Assembly (NCBI GenBank): GCA_036873755.1
Contig: JAVTVY010020318.1
Location: 1 to 64,000, forward strand
Source: Hanleya hanleyi
Taxonomy: Eukaryota > Mollusca > Polyplacophora > Lepidopleurida > Hanleyidae
Length of the DNA stretch: 64,000 nucleotides
Direction of reading: 5' to 3'
Shown: piece after piece, positions 19,888-34,800 of the stretch
How the letters are laid out: each line of letters starts with the position of its first letter
Position numbering within the stretch: the first letter of the stretch is position 1
Notes under the pieces: generated by a model
Seen by the model: the letters and a program-made list of their open reading frames with translations, nothing else
The model's database searches: none
What the model was told of the DNA's origin: nothing
Program-made: the position numbers and the translations under genes

Positions 19888-22800
19888 GTGAACAATAACG
19901 ACTGTTTCTTAGCGTCTTGCATTCCTTCGTGCTTAACACATTTCATCATTTCATCATCATTTTCGGGGAAATTATACAAATGAGCGGCGAGTCGAAAACT
20001 GGCACCCTTGCACCCCCAGCATTGATGTATTCTGATATTGGAAACGTTAGGCCAATTAAATCAAATAGTTCGTTTATCATTATCTGCTTGGCAGGAATGC
20101 GGGGCGACGGGCGGTTTTTATTCTTATTTATTTCTACTTTTAGTTGGGGAAAATGTAATACTCACGACTTGATTGATATATCGTTAATTCAAGTGGCAGA
20201 AATACTTGAACTTGTATATCATCTGATGGTGCTCCAATTCATTTTCGAATCATGTAGAACCTTCCCAGAAATTGAGACCTAACAGCATTCCATATCACGA
20301 GGAAACATTATGGTATACTGCCAAAATTAAAGTGAAACTTTGTCAAATATATTTGCCCCCAAGTTGGCTTCCACATGTCCTGATTGAATATCTCGATTAG
20401 AATATAGGCCTATGTTGATACGATATAGTTGGTTCCTGTAGAAAAGAATACCGATGGTCACTGTTATGCCATTGCGTATGCTCACCGAAATCAATACTAG
20501 TTTGCAAATTTGAAAAAAAGTGACCTAGATTGGCATAGTTTTTAGAACAGACTTGGATTTAAAGGCAGCTAAATCTGGGGAGGCTATATATAAAACATGT
20601 CGTATTACAGGTGATACGTGATATGGCAGATGTACACCTTTCTTACCAACATGAATTTTTCTTTGAAATATCATGATAAAGAAAGATCCAGGTCGAAGGT
20701 TAGAACTTGCGATGTGGAGGGCCCTAATGCATTAACCTAAAGATGGTGGCACCCCCAAGCCTGGTAGAGTTTTAGCTTATTCTGTTGGAAGCACTGTATC
20801 GCACAGCTAACTCCTGACGTCATCAGCAGAAAGAGTTTATCGCACACCTTCATGACATCATTGTAAGAATTAAGAAATGATTTCTGATCATGTGACAATA
20901 TTTGTTAGCGCTACCACTTTAACATCATTTGATAATGAGCTAACATGTGCCCAATAGGTTGACTGTTTATCATGTTTATTATATCGCTTGCTATTCAAGC
21001 GGCAGTTGCCAAACACCTAGATAGCTTTGCAATCTTCTCCACGTAGATAAAAGTAGAATGGTGATTCAGGAGAATGGTCAACGGATCATCTTGCGAATAT
21101 GAATTCAGATTGGAATTCCATGATTGTTGACACACACTGCTTAAAAGAATAGACGTTACAGAAAAATAAAAAAAAAGTAAAAATGTTCAGAGCGACAAAA
21201 AAAAAAAAAAAAAAATCGGGGCAGGCGGTGATGATAAACAAACTAAGTTTAATGAGCTTTATCGTCACCACCCAACTGATGGGTTGATAGGTTTTTGCGC
21301 ACCCATTCTGAATTCTTTCTACCAGATTTGTGTTGCACCAGTTTGCGTCCCTATCGATTTTATGAAATAATGAGCACATGTAGGCATACAGATCAGCTTA
21401 CACAAAAACAACTATCATGTTGAGAATTTTACACACACACATAAGGCTCAGTAAAACAATGTGAAATAAAGTTATTTTGATTGTACATGTAAAACCCAGC
21501 ACCCAAAACTTTCTGGACAGAACCCTGTCTGTGTAGTGTGTGATAAACGTAGGAGTTATTTTTTATTTTTTTGCTGAAGATATTCTTTCAATTAAATTGA
21601 AATACCGGTATATATTCTAACAGCCATTATTTTGTTTTTGTTTTGCCAGATCCTGGCTTTACAGGCCATTTATGAGAACACAGAGAGGCTGAAGATCAGT
21701 TCTTCCCCAAAGAATAGCGAGTTGCATGTACCGGTTCATGACAACCAACAATTTGCTTTAGAGGTAATGGATTTCACAAAATCCATATTTATGATATTGG
21801 GATGGTTCCATGAATGGATTTAAAAGGTTTACAATGTACAACTTTAACAGAGATGGTCAGATATTCTTTATGGTAATTGGGGGTGCCCACCGCAAAGACC
21901 ATCACAGATTTGTGGCAGATTGAAGATTTGGATGACAATTTCTTATTGCCATACAGCGACATAAATATTTTTGGTTTGAAATGGTCTTGGAATGGTTGAT
22001 ATCTGGTGAAATCCACATTGTACTGTGGATTGTTTCACAAGTCATATGGTCAAATACAGCAGAGCTTTGTATAATTGAAAAGCATGAGCAGCTCAGCTTT
22101 TAAACAAACTGTTGTCACCATAAACTGCGGTGTATTCAGATGGATTGGAAGATTTTTCTAATCCACACAACTTTTTTACAGCATGTGATCATCTCTGGCA
22201 CAGATATTCAACGATGATACACAAATATAAGCTCTTAAAGTTTAGTCCATATCAGATAAGTATTACGCTAATTAAATCTAAAATCGTCCGAATTCACTGT
22301 TGGGGTCAGTTTGTACAAGCACTAATTATGCGATGTCGGGCGAAAGCGTGCCTTCTGTGGGGCGTATTCGGACACCCTGGAGCTAAATGAAACTGCTAGA
22401 GCCATTTTCTACTCAATTCGGGGGATTGTATGACCTTGGAGTGAATTAAAAAAATGGGCCAAAGGGAGATTATCAAATAATCGGCTTTAATTTGGTATGT
22501 GGCTTCACGATTTCGTAAAATTTGTGGGGTTTTTTAGCATAACCATCTTAGATTGACATTTTCCAGGTAATAAATGGGAACGGACACCACAGAAATATTT
22601 ATAACGGTTATTTTTGCCGTGTCCGAATTCATGCCTTTGCCCGGAAGAATTCCAGCAAAAGGTACAAACTGAACATTTCTCGAAAAAATATGCTTGTTTT
22701 ATTTTATTTTTTGGCTCCATTATCTCGCCAATTATTATGCATTCCGGGAAATATCCATCAACATTTGGCCAGGGCTTTTAACTTTTGTGACCAGCCAAAC

Positions 22801-25800
22801 AAAAAAAAGGCAAATACTGGGTAACTCATTAATAACTCGTACATAACTCATGAATTGTTAGCAAGTTATTAAACATGAGTTAACACGAGATTTTTTGCAT
22901 GCAAACATAGCAAATTAGCTAATAACTCGTGTTTAATATATCGCTAATAACTCGTGTTTACCCGTACCAAACAGTCTCATATATAATCTGATGTGTTTCT
23001 AGTACGATTCTTATGAGATTCTGGTGAGAAACTCTCCTCAACTAGTAAGACATATGAGACGAGGCAAGGTTTAAATCTCTTGTGAGGAAATGAAATCAAT
23101 TAGGAGGAACTATGTAAGAAAATATCTCTTGTGAGGTTTTCTATTCTGACCAGAAGAAATTTATGGGAAAACAACGGAGTCCCTTTTTCTCACGAGATCA
23201 TATGAGTGTCAGGACTTGGACAAAATCTGAAGAGAAAATGTTCAATATGAGTCCAAATACTCAAAAGAGATCTCTTATGAGATTATATAGTCTTGGTATC
23301 CCTTTACTGACTGGAATCCTTTGTGTAAGTTTTGGAGGGAAAATTGAACCTTTGGAGGGAAATCACACAAGGGGATATGGTTGGTGTGTCCTCACTGACT
23401 CAGGAACTTACAAGTTTTAGATGGTTTACTGGTGAAATACATATGCTATAGTATTGAGAAAAGGTTATTGGGTTAACAGTTATTGGGGTAGGTTTATTGG
23501 GATCACAGGGATATTTCAGAAACTACGTTTACTGGCTATTATCCTGCAAGTTTGAAAAGATCACACTGGACAACAACTGTTCTGTGAAATTTTGTGAATG
23601 AATCATCTTGTAAACAGGTTTTACTCTTTGTGCCTGTATGTATTTAAAGATTTTAAACTTATAACAAATTGAGGCTCATGTGTACCAAGCTTACATGTCC
23701 TGTACCATGCTTCACTAATTGTAGACAAAATTGAAGCATTGGAATTGATGATCCAATGGTTTAGCCATCTTTTGTTGAAATAAGTGCTTGGGTCCTGAAA
23801 TCTCATGAGAGATCTCATGATGTTTTGACAAGAATTCACGGGCTCCATGTAGCAATCTCATAAGAGATCTCACAAGATTTAGGCAAGATTTCACAAATCT
23901 CACCTCATTTGCATGTTAAATTTCACCTCAGTTTCACATGTGAGATTCTTACGAGGAACTTACGTCAAACACACAAGATTTTATGTAAGACAGTTTTGTA
24001 CTGGTAACAACTCACATTAACTCGCGAGTTATGTTACCTCTCTGTAATATAGAAAAAATTTGAGAACCTTGATTTTTGGCATGAACGTGCATTAGGTGAC
24101 CTATAACATTATGCTTGGACCCCATATCATCTTTCTCACCCTACCTTGTCGTAGGTCCTAGGTGACGTTACTCATGTTAAAAAATCTTTTCGCAAAAAAT
24201 GGAGGAAAAGTTAACTGAGTTTTCAAACTTCCAGGAAAAAATCTATGGTGGCTAAGATGATCATTCGATGTCATTTGATAGCCTACCTGTGAGAAAAGAA
24301 AATAATAGAAGAAAAAACAAGGTTTGCTTGATAATAAAAGTTAAAAAATTTACTTTTGTACTTTCCTTGGAGCTTTGTTCGAATTCACCCCACTATCCGA
24401 ATACACCGCAGTTTACGGTACCACTACCAGGCTGTCATAAAAGATTAGGGTAAAGTTTGGTGATACAGATCTCAAAATCAGTATGGTAACTGGTATATTT
24501 ACTAACCTGAAAAATGGTAATCTTGTGTTGAAACTGTCTTTGAACAGCCATCTTAACATTGCATGTGATTTGGACATTTCAAAATTCAACTTTCGTACAA
24601 GAATAGGCCTACGCTCATGAACAGAAAAATTAGATGTAATTTCTATTTCTTCAGTTGTGCATTCCTGTTAAATTTAAACCTGGAGAGAAGATAACCATAG
24701 AAGTTTGGATTCCCAATATAACAGGAATTGATGAGACTGCGGCCAGCAAACCAGATACCAATGGCCCCAATAAACCACTGTTTGCCAGATCTGATTCAGG
24801 TATAGTAAATGAATTCTTCTCATTTAGAGCAATATTCCACTACTGACAAAGTAGATGCTTTTCAGTCTAATTAATATCTAGATCTAACTTCTCCAATGCG
24901 ATCTGACCTACTTCATATGTCAAGAGCATTCAGTGACATTCTGGCACAAAATATCTGCTCAGAGCTTCATCATAATTGACCAATCAACAAATTAACCATA
25001 GATGTTATGGCTGACATGTGACGACATCTGCTTTGATATTACCTTGCATACATGTAGCATCAGGACCATGTCTGCCCAACGTCTCTGAACACAACAAGGT
25101 ACTGGGTCCCACATACCCTCTAACTTCAACATATACCAAAAGTTTTTCAAGTCGTGAAGTCTTGTATTTCTTTTTGGGACCAATATTGTCAGATTCTTCA
25201 ATTCGGGTCTAGTGAACAACATGAAAATGGGAAATGACTGAGATGACGTCTGATAACATGACCGGGTGTCCATGACGTCATGTTAGAAGCCATATGTGCA
25301 ATAAAAGTTCTAAGATCGAGTACATGACGTTGCAAAGCATCACGCCCGGAATGCCAATGCACCTTTTATGACGTCATCTCTGGCACTGGGGCCAAGTGCA
25401 GGTGCTGTCCCGTTTTTTTCAGAGAATGTCGAAAACGATTTCAATGCCCGTGATATTAAAAAATGAGGTCACAGGAAAACTTTCACCATAGTTGATCTCA
25501 ATTACTAAATAACTTTTATTGAAATATGTTATTTGCTGAATATTTTTAAATGACGCTATAGCTACTACCTTGAGAATTACCTGAACATACAATCGTTGAA
25601 ATTGGTCTCAGCTACTCGGACAGCTTGTCGTAAGAGGCGACTGAGACACCTGTGGGCTTTGTGGGTGTGAAAAGGAATAGGACCCATGGGGTACCCAGGT
25701 ATGAAAAGGAATAGGACACAAACCTCGTGATTTGACTGAAATATAGTTGAAAGTGACAATAAATCATATTCACTCACTCACCCCTGCAATCATTGAAATT

Positions 25801-28800
25801 GTCATGTACATGTACAGGTACTTCAAGATTATTGACAAAGCTAAATGTTGCAAGCTACTAATAAATTAATGACACCTTGTTCCATGGACGCACTTTTTAG
25901 CAGCTGTTTTGAATGAATTTTGTTAAAGATATATAAGCTTATTTTGAACACCAAAACAAAGTTATAAGCTACCTGTCACAAGTACATTATTTCTCTACCT
26001 CTTTCTTTTCAGAAATTACCCGTCATAGACCGGTGTAAATTTTGACCCCTGAATATAGGGTATGGCCACTACCGGTACCCCCAGGGCAGTGAGCGGCAGA
26101 GCCCCACCCTTTATCTCCTAAACCTCCCCCATAACTCGATATTCTGAGGCTCCCAACTACATGTATGCAAGTACATGTAACCCTGGAGAGCTCTAAATGT
26201 GAAATCTGGACTCCTGTTCTTTTTTTTATCTCATTGCTTGTATTTCAGTCAGATCATTCATGATTGGGTTAGAATGCAGCTAGCATATATGCACAATACT
26301 CAAATCAACTGGCCTGATTTTCACATCTGGTTTAGAAATTTCACCTTTATCTGACCCAGTATCTACCGTAAAAACAAGTGAGAAATGACTACATTGTAGT
26401 CAAAACCTGCGGCAGTGGCAATAATACAGTGAAAGACATATCAGCAGAGGTAGTGGTAATTGTAGAAAAAAGCGCCATCTGCCAGTGTTTTATGCCAAGG
26501 GATGAAATTTTCAACTTGTAACCCACAATTGTAGGGATTGCGTAATAGTTCTGATGCCATATATATATATATATTCACTTTCCCCATTCAAAATCCGACG
26601 ATTTTGACTCTGCCGTTCCGTCTATACTGAATTGACAGACGAACTCACCATGATCGCTTTGGCAATGTTTTGGTACAAATATCGTCTATGCCAAGTTTCA
26701 AAGCATTCGGTTCAGTCGTTACCTTTTGCAAATCAAAAAGGCTTTCAAACATTTGTAAATCCAAATAAATTTCGAGGATTTAGTCATAGCGCGAAAATCT
26801 GCGCTCTTCAGTCTCCCTTCTCGGTTAATTTGCCGATCAAAATGGAAAATTTATATTTCCTTCAAAGTTATTTTTCAATAAATTTAGTATCGGGTCTATC
26901 ACTTCGATCTGTGGCGATTTAAGGCTTTATCGAACAGGCATAATGACACTTTTTCACTATTCAAATTGAGGCCTGTTACAGTCTTGATATTCGATTAAAA
27001 TAATTAATTAGGTTTCTGCATTTACGTTCGTTATCATCTGCGAACTAAATTCCTTGCCACTCTTTTCCACGCAGCAAGTCAATACCAAGACATGGTTTGC
27101 TTCTTCTATATAAATGATTAACTATTTCATTCTTAGCAAATATCATCTCATCTGACATGTTCGGCCAAGCCTTTTCGAAGGTTGCTAATTTTATTAATTT
27201 CTTTTCTTTAAAATCAAATTCTGCAAACAAGAAACATTTCTAGTTAGTATTTATGGATATCATCCTATACTCAATTTGCGAATATGTTTGTCATTTCGAA
27301 GGTGATTCAAGTGCGAAGTTTCGGGGCTAGTTCACTAAACAAGGTCTGTGTGTAAGAGAATGATGTCGAATTCTCGTTATTATCTTTTGATACATCAAAT
27401 TGTTGCATTCGCGAAAATGACCGCCAAGTTAAAGTCAATGCGAAAGGTATCTAAGTATCGAAATCAAACTCGAAAACCCCTCCAGGAAAACAAAGGCCCT
27501 AGCTTTTGGCCACGAGGTCAACATCTATGGCCAGTATCTGCAATATATGACGTAAACTGATTGACAAAGTAACGTAAATTTTGTATAGAACCAGTAAATT
27601 CTAGCAGAAATGGGCTCCGACTTGAGAGAATGACGTCAAATGTAATATGTTTCTGCGCATTGTCTGCTGATACACATAAGTATTGAATTTACAGAAGTGA
27701 TTAATGCTATTCTAAAGGGATTCTGAGTGCGGAAGAGGACGGGAACATCAATACCAGCGAATTTAGGCCCTGGCTTGCGAGAATGAGGATAGAGAGGCTG
27801 CGCTCTGAAAGAGAATCATTCAAAATAGCTATTTGCCAAATGTCATGCAACCGAAAGTGCACAATATAACTGCACGGCTGCGAGGTATTGTTCGCGCACA
27901 GGGCTGTCCAACTCATTAAATACTACATAGTCATTTCTGTCTCTTCGAAGTGGGCTACCGTTTGAAATTGTCCGGTAATGAGTGAGTCCATCTGAATCCT
28001 TTCGTCAGCAAAATAAGCATTCAAGATTCAAGATTTTATTGTACAAACACCAGTCAAAGGCAGAGTACAAACTTTAAGAGGAATACAACTAGAGAAACAA
28101 TGGAACAGTGACATGAATATTAATATTTATATATATGTTATATCTGAGAGATATGTTATATCTGAGTGTTACCGTTGATATTAGAACCTTGATTTTTGGC
28201 ATTAAAGTGCATCAGGGGACTGTTACCAGCATGTTTCGAGCTGACCTACTTTTGATGAAAATTTCTGGTGATTTTTGATTAAAATCACTGGTGAATCTAA
28301 CTTGAGCCGTGCCCATCTTAATATAGGCAGGATTTCAACTGGGGGTCCAAGAGTTCAGCGTGCGTCAGAGTCCTAATGCCTACCCAACTTCTTATGTCCT
28401 GTGACGTTATTCACACTGGGCATGAAGGTGCATTAGGGGACTGTTGCCAGCATGTTTCGAGTGGACCTACTTTTGATGAAAATTTCTGGTGATTTTTGAT
28501 TAAAATCGCTGGTGATTCTAACTTGGGCCGTGTCCATCATAATATTGGCAGGATTTCAACTGGGGGTCCAAGAGTTCAGTGCATGTCGGAGTTCTGATGC
28601 CTAACCTACTTCGTAGGTCCTTTGACGTTATTCACACTATTCTCATATATAATAATTAACGAAGCAATAATTCATTCCACCGAATATAGTTGCAAATGAA
28701 TTCGAACGCGCTTGAAGACATGTGAGATCGGAGGTTGAAAAGAAAAGTGTGGCAGAGATCACACTCTCCTAGCGCATGCGCATTTCAAAAAGTCACAAGA

Positions 28801-31800
28801 ACAAGAACAAGAACAAGAACAAGAACAACAAGTGAGAAATGACTACATTGTAGTCAAAACCTGCGGCAGTGGCAATAATACAGTGAAAGACATATCAGCG
28901 GAGGTAGTGGTAATTGTAGAAAAAAAGCGCCATCTGCAAGTGTTTTCATGCCAAGGGAAGTAATTTTCAACTTCTAACCCACAATTGCAGGAATTGACTA
29001 ATAGATTTGACACAATATATATATATTCGCTTTCCTCGTTCAAAATCCGACGATGTTGACTGGTCCGTGCCGTCTATACTGAATTGACAGACGAAGTCAC
29101 AATAATCGCTTTGGCAATGTCTTGGTACAAGTATCGTGAATTCCAAGTTTCAAAACATTCCGTTCAGCCGTTGATTTTTGCAAATCAAAAAGGCTTTCAA
29201 ATATTTGGAAATCCAAACAAATTTCAAGGATTTAGTCATAGCGCGAACATCTACGCTCTTCAGTCTCCCTTCTCGCTTACTTTGCCGAGCAAAATGGAAA
29301 ATTTATATTTCCGTCAAAGTTAATTTTCAATGAATTTATTATCAGGTCTATCACTTTGATCTGTGAAACTATGGAATGGGGTTGAAGGCTTTATCGAACT
29401 GTTCAAGAGGCATAATGACATTTTTCACGATTCAAATTGAGGCCTGTGACAGTCTTGATATTCGATTAGAATAATAAATTAAGTTTCTGCATTTATGTGC
29501 GTTATCATCTGCAAACTAAATACGGTACCTTGACACTCTTTTCCATGCAGCAAGCCAATATCAATGCATGATTTGCTCCTTCTATACAAATGATTACCTA
29601 TTTCATCCTTAGGAGATATCACCTCATCCGACATGTTTGGTCAAGCCTTTTCGAAGGTTGATAATTTTATTAATTTTTTTTTTTAAGTCAAATTCTGCAA
29701 ATAAGAAACATTTCTTGTCAGTATCTATGGATATCGCCCTATAATCAATTCGCGAATATGTTTGTCATTAAGTCATTCGGGAGGTGATTTAAGTGCGAAA
29801 TTTCAGGGTTAGTTCACTAAACAAGGTCTGCGTGTATAAGAGAATCATGTCGAATTCTCGTTATTATCTTTTGGTACATCAAATTATTGCGTTCGCGAAA
29901 ATGACTTCCAAGTCAATATGAAAGGTATCAAAATAAATTTAAAAAACTCTCAAGGAAATCAAGGTCCTAGCTTTTGACAACGAGATCAAATAGATCGCTT
30001 TTATGGTCAGTATCTGCTAATATATGACGTAATTTCATTCGTAAAACTGATTGACAAAGTAACGTAAATTGTGAAGTGTAGAACCAGTAAGTTCTAGCAG
30101 AAATGGGCTCTGACTTGAGAGAATGATGTCAAATGCAACATGTTTCTGCCCGTTGTCTGCTGATACACATAAGTATTGATTTTACGGAAGTGATTAATGC
30201 AATTCTAAAGGGATTATGGGTGCGGAAGAGGACGAGAACATCAATACCAGCGAAGCAAGGCCCTGGCTTGCGAGAATGAGGATAGAGGGACTGTGTTCCG
30301 AAAGAGGATCATTCGAAATAGCTATGTGCCAAATTTCATGCTTGTAACCGAAAGTACACAATATAACTATGATGTACTGTTCGCGCATAGGGTTGTCGGA
30401 CTCATTAAGTACTACATAGTCATTTATGTATTATAAAACCGTTTGCGCATAAAGTCAGTTTTGAGTATTATCAATGAGTCGGTATAGCTAAGACATTGAC
30501 AACGAGGTCAAATAGATCGCTTTTATGGTCAGTATCTGCTAATATATGACGTAATTTCATTCGTAAAACTGATTGACAAAGTAACGTAAATTGTGAAGTG
30601 TAGAACCAGTAAGTTCTAGCAGAAATGGGCTCTGACTTGAGAGAATGATGTCAAATGCAACATGTTTCTGCCCGTTGTCTGCTGATACACATAAGTATTG
30701 ATTTTACGGAAGTGATTAATGCAATTCTAAAGGGATTATGAGTGCGGAAGAGGACGAGAACATCAATACCAGCGAAGCAAGGCCCTGGCTTGCGAGAATG
30801 AGGATAGAGGGACTGGTTCCGAAAGAGGATCATTCGAAATAGCTATGTGCCAAATTTCATGCTTGTAACCGAAAGTACACAATATAACTATGATGTACTG
30901 TTCGCGCATAGGGTTGTCGGACTCATTAAATAGTACATAGTCATTTATGTATTATAAAACCGTTTGCGCATAAAGTCAGTTTTGAGTATTATCAATGAAT
31001 CGGTATAGCTACCATTAAGTGCAAGTCCAGGGATTGGAGGGTCATTGTTTCGATTCCCACAGAGGGTTAAGTTATTCTTCCTTTCAAAACATATTTCCAT
31101 ATATGCGAATTGCTTGGGGGTAAAGTTAAACATCTTTATTCGGTGAAAGTTGCTGAGTTGTTCCGCTTACTTCTGAAACGTAATTGTTGCGTTTGTTTTT
31201 ATGATGCATGATCTATAATTTGATACCAAGTATTATTCAATGTTAATCATAATGATAATGCGTTACTTGTTATGCTTCTTCGCCAATTTGTGTTTTATCT
31301 AGATTGGGTAGATAAAATGATTACTAGAAGTAGTGAACTTATTTTTCTACTTTCTAAGACAGTCGCCTGGGACTGTATGCAAATTAGCTGAACCACCGAC
31401 AAGGTTGCGGCTCATCTTCTTTGGTATATAAGAAATCCAAGGATCTTAAATTGTGTATACATCTGCATACTGTTCAATGAAAATGGTAATATCTGAAGAC
31501 AGTGACTGATGTGACGACCGACAGCTTTAAAGCGACTGACGTAAGAGAATTGAAGTCTGAACGGAAATCAACGAAGCAATAATTCATTCCACCGAATATA
31601 GTTGCAAATGAATTCAAACGCGCTTGAAGACAGTGGTTTCATGTGAGATCGGAGGTTGAAAAGAAAAGTGTGGCAGAGATCACACTCTCTTAGCGCATGC
31701 GCATTTCAAAAAGTCACAAGAACAAGAAGAAGAAGAACAACAACAACGCGAGCCTCCCGTAGACCTGCGTGCCGCAGGTAACAACAACGCGAGCCTCTCG

Positions 31801-34800
31801 TAGACCTGCGTGCCGCAGGTAAAAAATGTTATCTAGCTCATTTGACAAAATGTTGACACGGGAACCACCTGTTTTTAAATGCATTCAGTTTTATTGATTT
31901 GTTTTTTCTTCGCAGGTCAGCGTTGGGTAGCTTCTTTAGATGTTTCTCATTTGACCCCCATAAGTCTGCAGGTGACATTACCTCACTCGTATCCCAGTCA
32001 GCATCCTCCAGTGTTCACCGTGTCTGCCATGTGGTTGAGTTCAGAACAACTCACCACCCTCTGTAGGCAGTTAGACAAATTATGGGCAGACAACTCTGGA
32101 ATGCCCATTCTCTTCACCTGGTGTGATTGGCTGGAAAACAATACATTAAGGTGAAACAAGATATGGTATTAGAGTCACAATGTTTTTAAGATAAACTGAT
32201 GCCAGATTCTTCAGTAACTGTTTTAATTATACATTTTAGTTTGGAGAATACAACAATAACACAACAATTAAGGAAGAATTTGCTGTTTCAAGATTATTTT
32301 GATGAGTTTGTTTTCAAATTGATTTCTTTACAGAAATGATGATGATCTGATAAGTTTTAATATTTCTGCATTTTAAAATGTTTTTTTTAAAGTCTATTAG
32401 GAATAGACAGCAAGCTGATTTTGACCCCCTATGTGATTGAAGATGAAGACAGAGACCCCCGTGCCCTGCCAGAATGCTCCAATATTGAGTTTGGGGTCCA
32501 ATCTCTAATCCAGTAAGAAAAACTATAGACCTCTTCAGAACACCTATGATTGAGTGTGTGTTCCTCCACAAACAAATCAAAATACCCAGATTATTTTCAA
32601 ACATTTGAATTGACCAATCAATTTTTTTAAACTGAAAGCTATATCTCATGATGCATTCTCTGGTTTGTGAAGTGTACAATGGAAATTAAATTTTGTAAAC
32701 TTGCACATTTCATCTTTATTGAACTATCTCGAAATAGCTGGGTATGTATATACCGGTATTTGACTCATGCATATCACCTGGAGATTAATTAGACTCTACC
32801 TTTTCCTGTCATCTCCACGTGAGTCAAGAGCAAGGTACGAGTGTAGAGAAGAGCAAGGTACGAGTGTGGAGATTACTTTGATAATTTTCTCATAATGAAC
32901 CTTTACAGAAGCTCTGTGATTCGCTGGATTTTCTTCCAATTTTCTCCGCAAGCCAATGAAAATCCCAGATTTTATTTTGTAAATCTGAATTGACGAATCA
33001 AGTGCTTTCAAACTGGAAGACATACCCTGATGCACTGATTTTGTTGTTTCTACACAGTCTCCATCAGGCAGGATGCATTGCAGCACTAAAATTCATTTAA
33101 TGCTGTCGAATACCAATCAGAATCTTCCAATACATTATTCTTTCAGGCATGACAGAATTGTAGAGATGGAAGAGTTTGAGAAGACATGTCATGAGTGCTG
33201 TGTTTGCTTTGAAGAGAAGCCAGGCAGTCAGTTTTATCGACTTTTGGAGTGTAATCACCACGTTTGTCAGCTCTGTATTAGAGACTATTGCACGCTTCAT
33301 GTCATCGACGGAACTGTTCAAAGTCTCAAGTATGTACTTCGGATAAGTTTGCTCAATTTTGTCAGCACTCCTTTTGTTTATGAACTGACCAAACACCTAT
33401 TCACAACTTCTCAAGGATATTCAGTTTAATATACTAAAGCGGAAAGTTTCTTCATGCCGTGGTGATGTCGCCAAAATCATATCACATGTGGAGTTCGCAT
33501 ACAAAATGGAAGAAAAAGGCTGTAATAAATTTAACCAACAGTTGACATGTGGTGGTACTTTTGATGTTGCACAATTTGTGGATCCACATGAATGACTCAG
33601 TTTCTCCAGTCTACTATATCTTGTGATTTATATGAAATTCATGCTCGAACTCTCCGAGAGAGTAAATCGGCTCCTTTGGTTGATTTCTTCGTGGAAATTC
33701 CAAATGACGAAACTGCATCTCCTATCAGACTTAACATTATCTTTAAGTTGATCAGCTTCAGGGTTCAGACATTTTTAGCCCACCATCACCAGATGGTGGA
33801 CTGTTCAAATCGCTTTTCGTCCGTGGTCCGTCCGTAAACAATTCTTGTTATCGCGATCTCTCAGGAACTACTGCACGGATCTTTCTGAAATTTGGTACAT
33901 GCATGGGTTCCCCTTGGGGTCTAGTTGTGCAGATACCTTTTCTGGTCCGATTCGAAAATCCAATATGGCCACAAGGCGGCCATCTTGGATTTCCCCATGA
34001 AACCTTGTTATCGCGATTTCTCAGGAACTACTGCATGGATCTTTCCCAAATTCGGTACACAGGTTCCCCTTGGGGTGTAGTTGTGCAAGATACCTTTTAT
34101 GGTCCGATTCGAAAATCCAATATCGCCACCAGGCAGCCATCTTGGATTCCCCCATGAAACCTTGTTATCGCGTTTTCTCAGAAACTACTTCATGGATTTT
34201 TCTCAACTTTGGTACACAGGTTCCCCTGGGGGTCTAGTTGTGCAAGATGACTTTTCTTGTCCGATTCGGAAATCCAACATGGCCACCAGGCAGCCATCTT
34301 GGATTTCCCCATGAAACTTTGTTATTGTCATTTGTAAGGAAGTACTGCATGGATCTTTCTCAAATTTGGTACACAAGTTCCCCTTAGGGTCTAGTTGTGC
34401 AAGACACCTTTTTCGGTCCGAATCGAAAATACAGCCATATTAGATTTCCCCATGAAACTTTGTTATCGTGGTTTCTCAGGAAATACTGCATGGATCTTTG
34501 TCAAATTTGGTACACAGGTTCCCCTTGTGGTCCAGTTGTGCGAGATACTTTTTCTGGTCCGATTCGAAAATCCAATATGGCCTCAAGGCGGCCATCTTGG
34601 ATTTCCCCATGAAACCTTGTTATCGCAATTTTTCAGGAACTAATGCACGGATTTCTCTCAAATTTGAGACACGGGTTCCTCTTGGGGTTTAGTTGTGCAA
34701 AATACCTTTTTCGTCCCGATTCGAAAATCCAATATGGCCGCCAGGTGGCCATCTTGGATTTCTCCATGAAACTTTGTTATCGCGATTTCTCAGGAATTAC

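Larger units (their letters stand above)
24800..31915 (+). other. Intron 3 (7.1 kb), repeat-filled
   Basis: Donor gtatag, acceptor tttcttcgcag. It contains a SINE-like repeat (25600-25790), an inverted fragment of the 16.7-kb repeat (about 26090-26125), a duplicated 1.6-kb block (26377-27945 and 28831-30430), a 236-bp tandem repeat (28185-28650), a recent 522-bp tandem duplication (29976-31017) and a 41-bp hairpin repeat (31742-31821). No embedded gene is supported. Confidence 0.6.

Noticed and set aside
19917..20282. 121-codon frame in intron 1
   Set aside because: No domain and no role in the spliced gene; the exon 1 donor at 19888 precedes it.
26632..29323. Related open frames at 26632-26922 and 29084-29323 as paralogous genes
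   Set aside because: They lie at equivalent positions in a segmental duplication, differ in length and have no domain.
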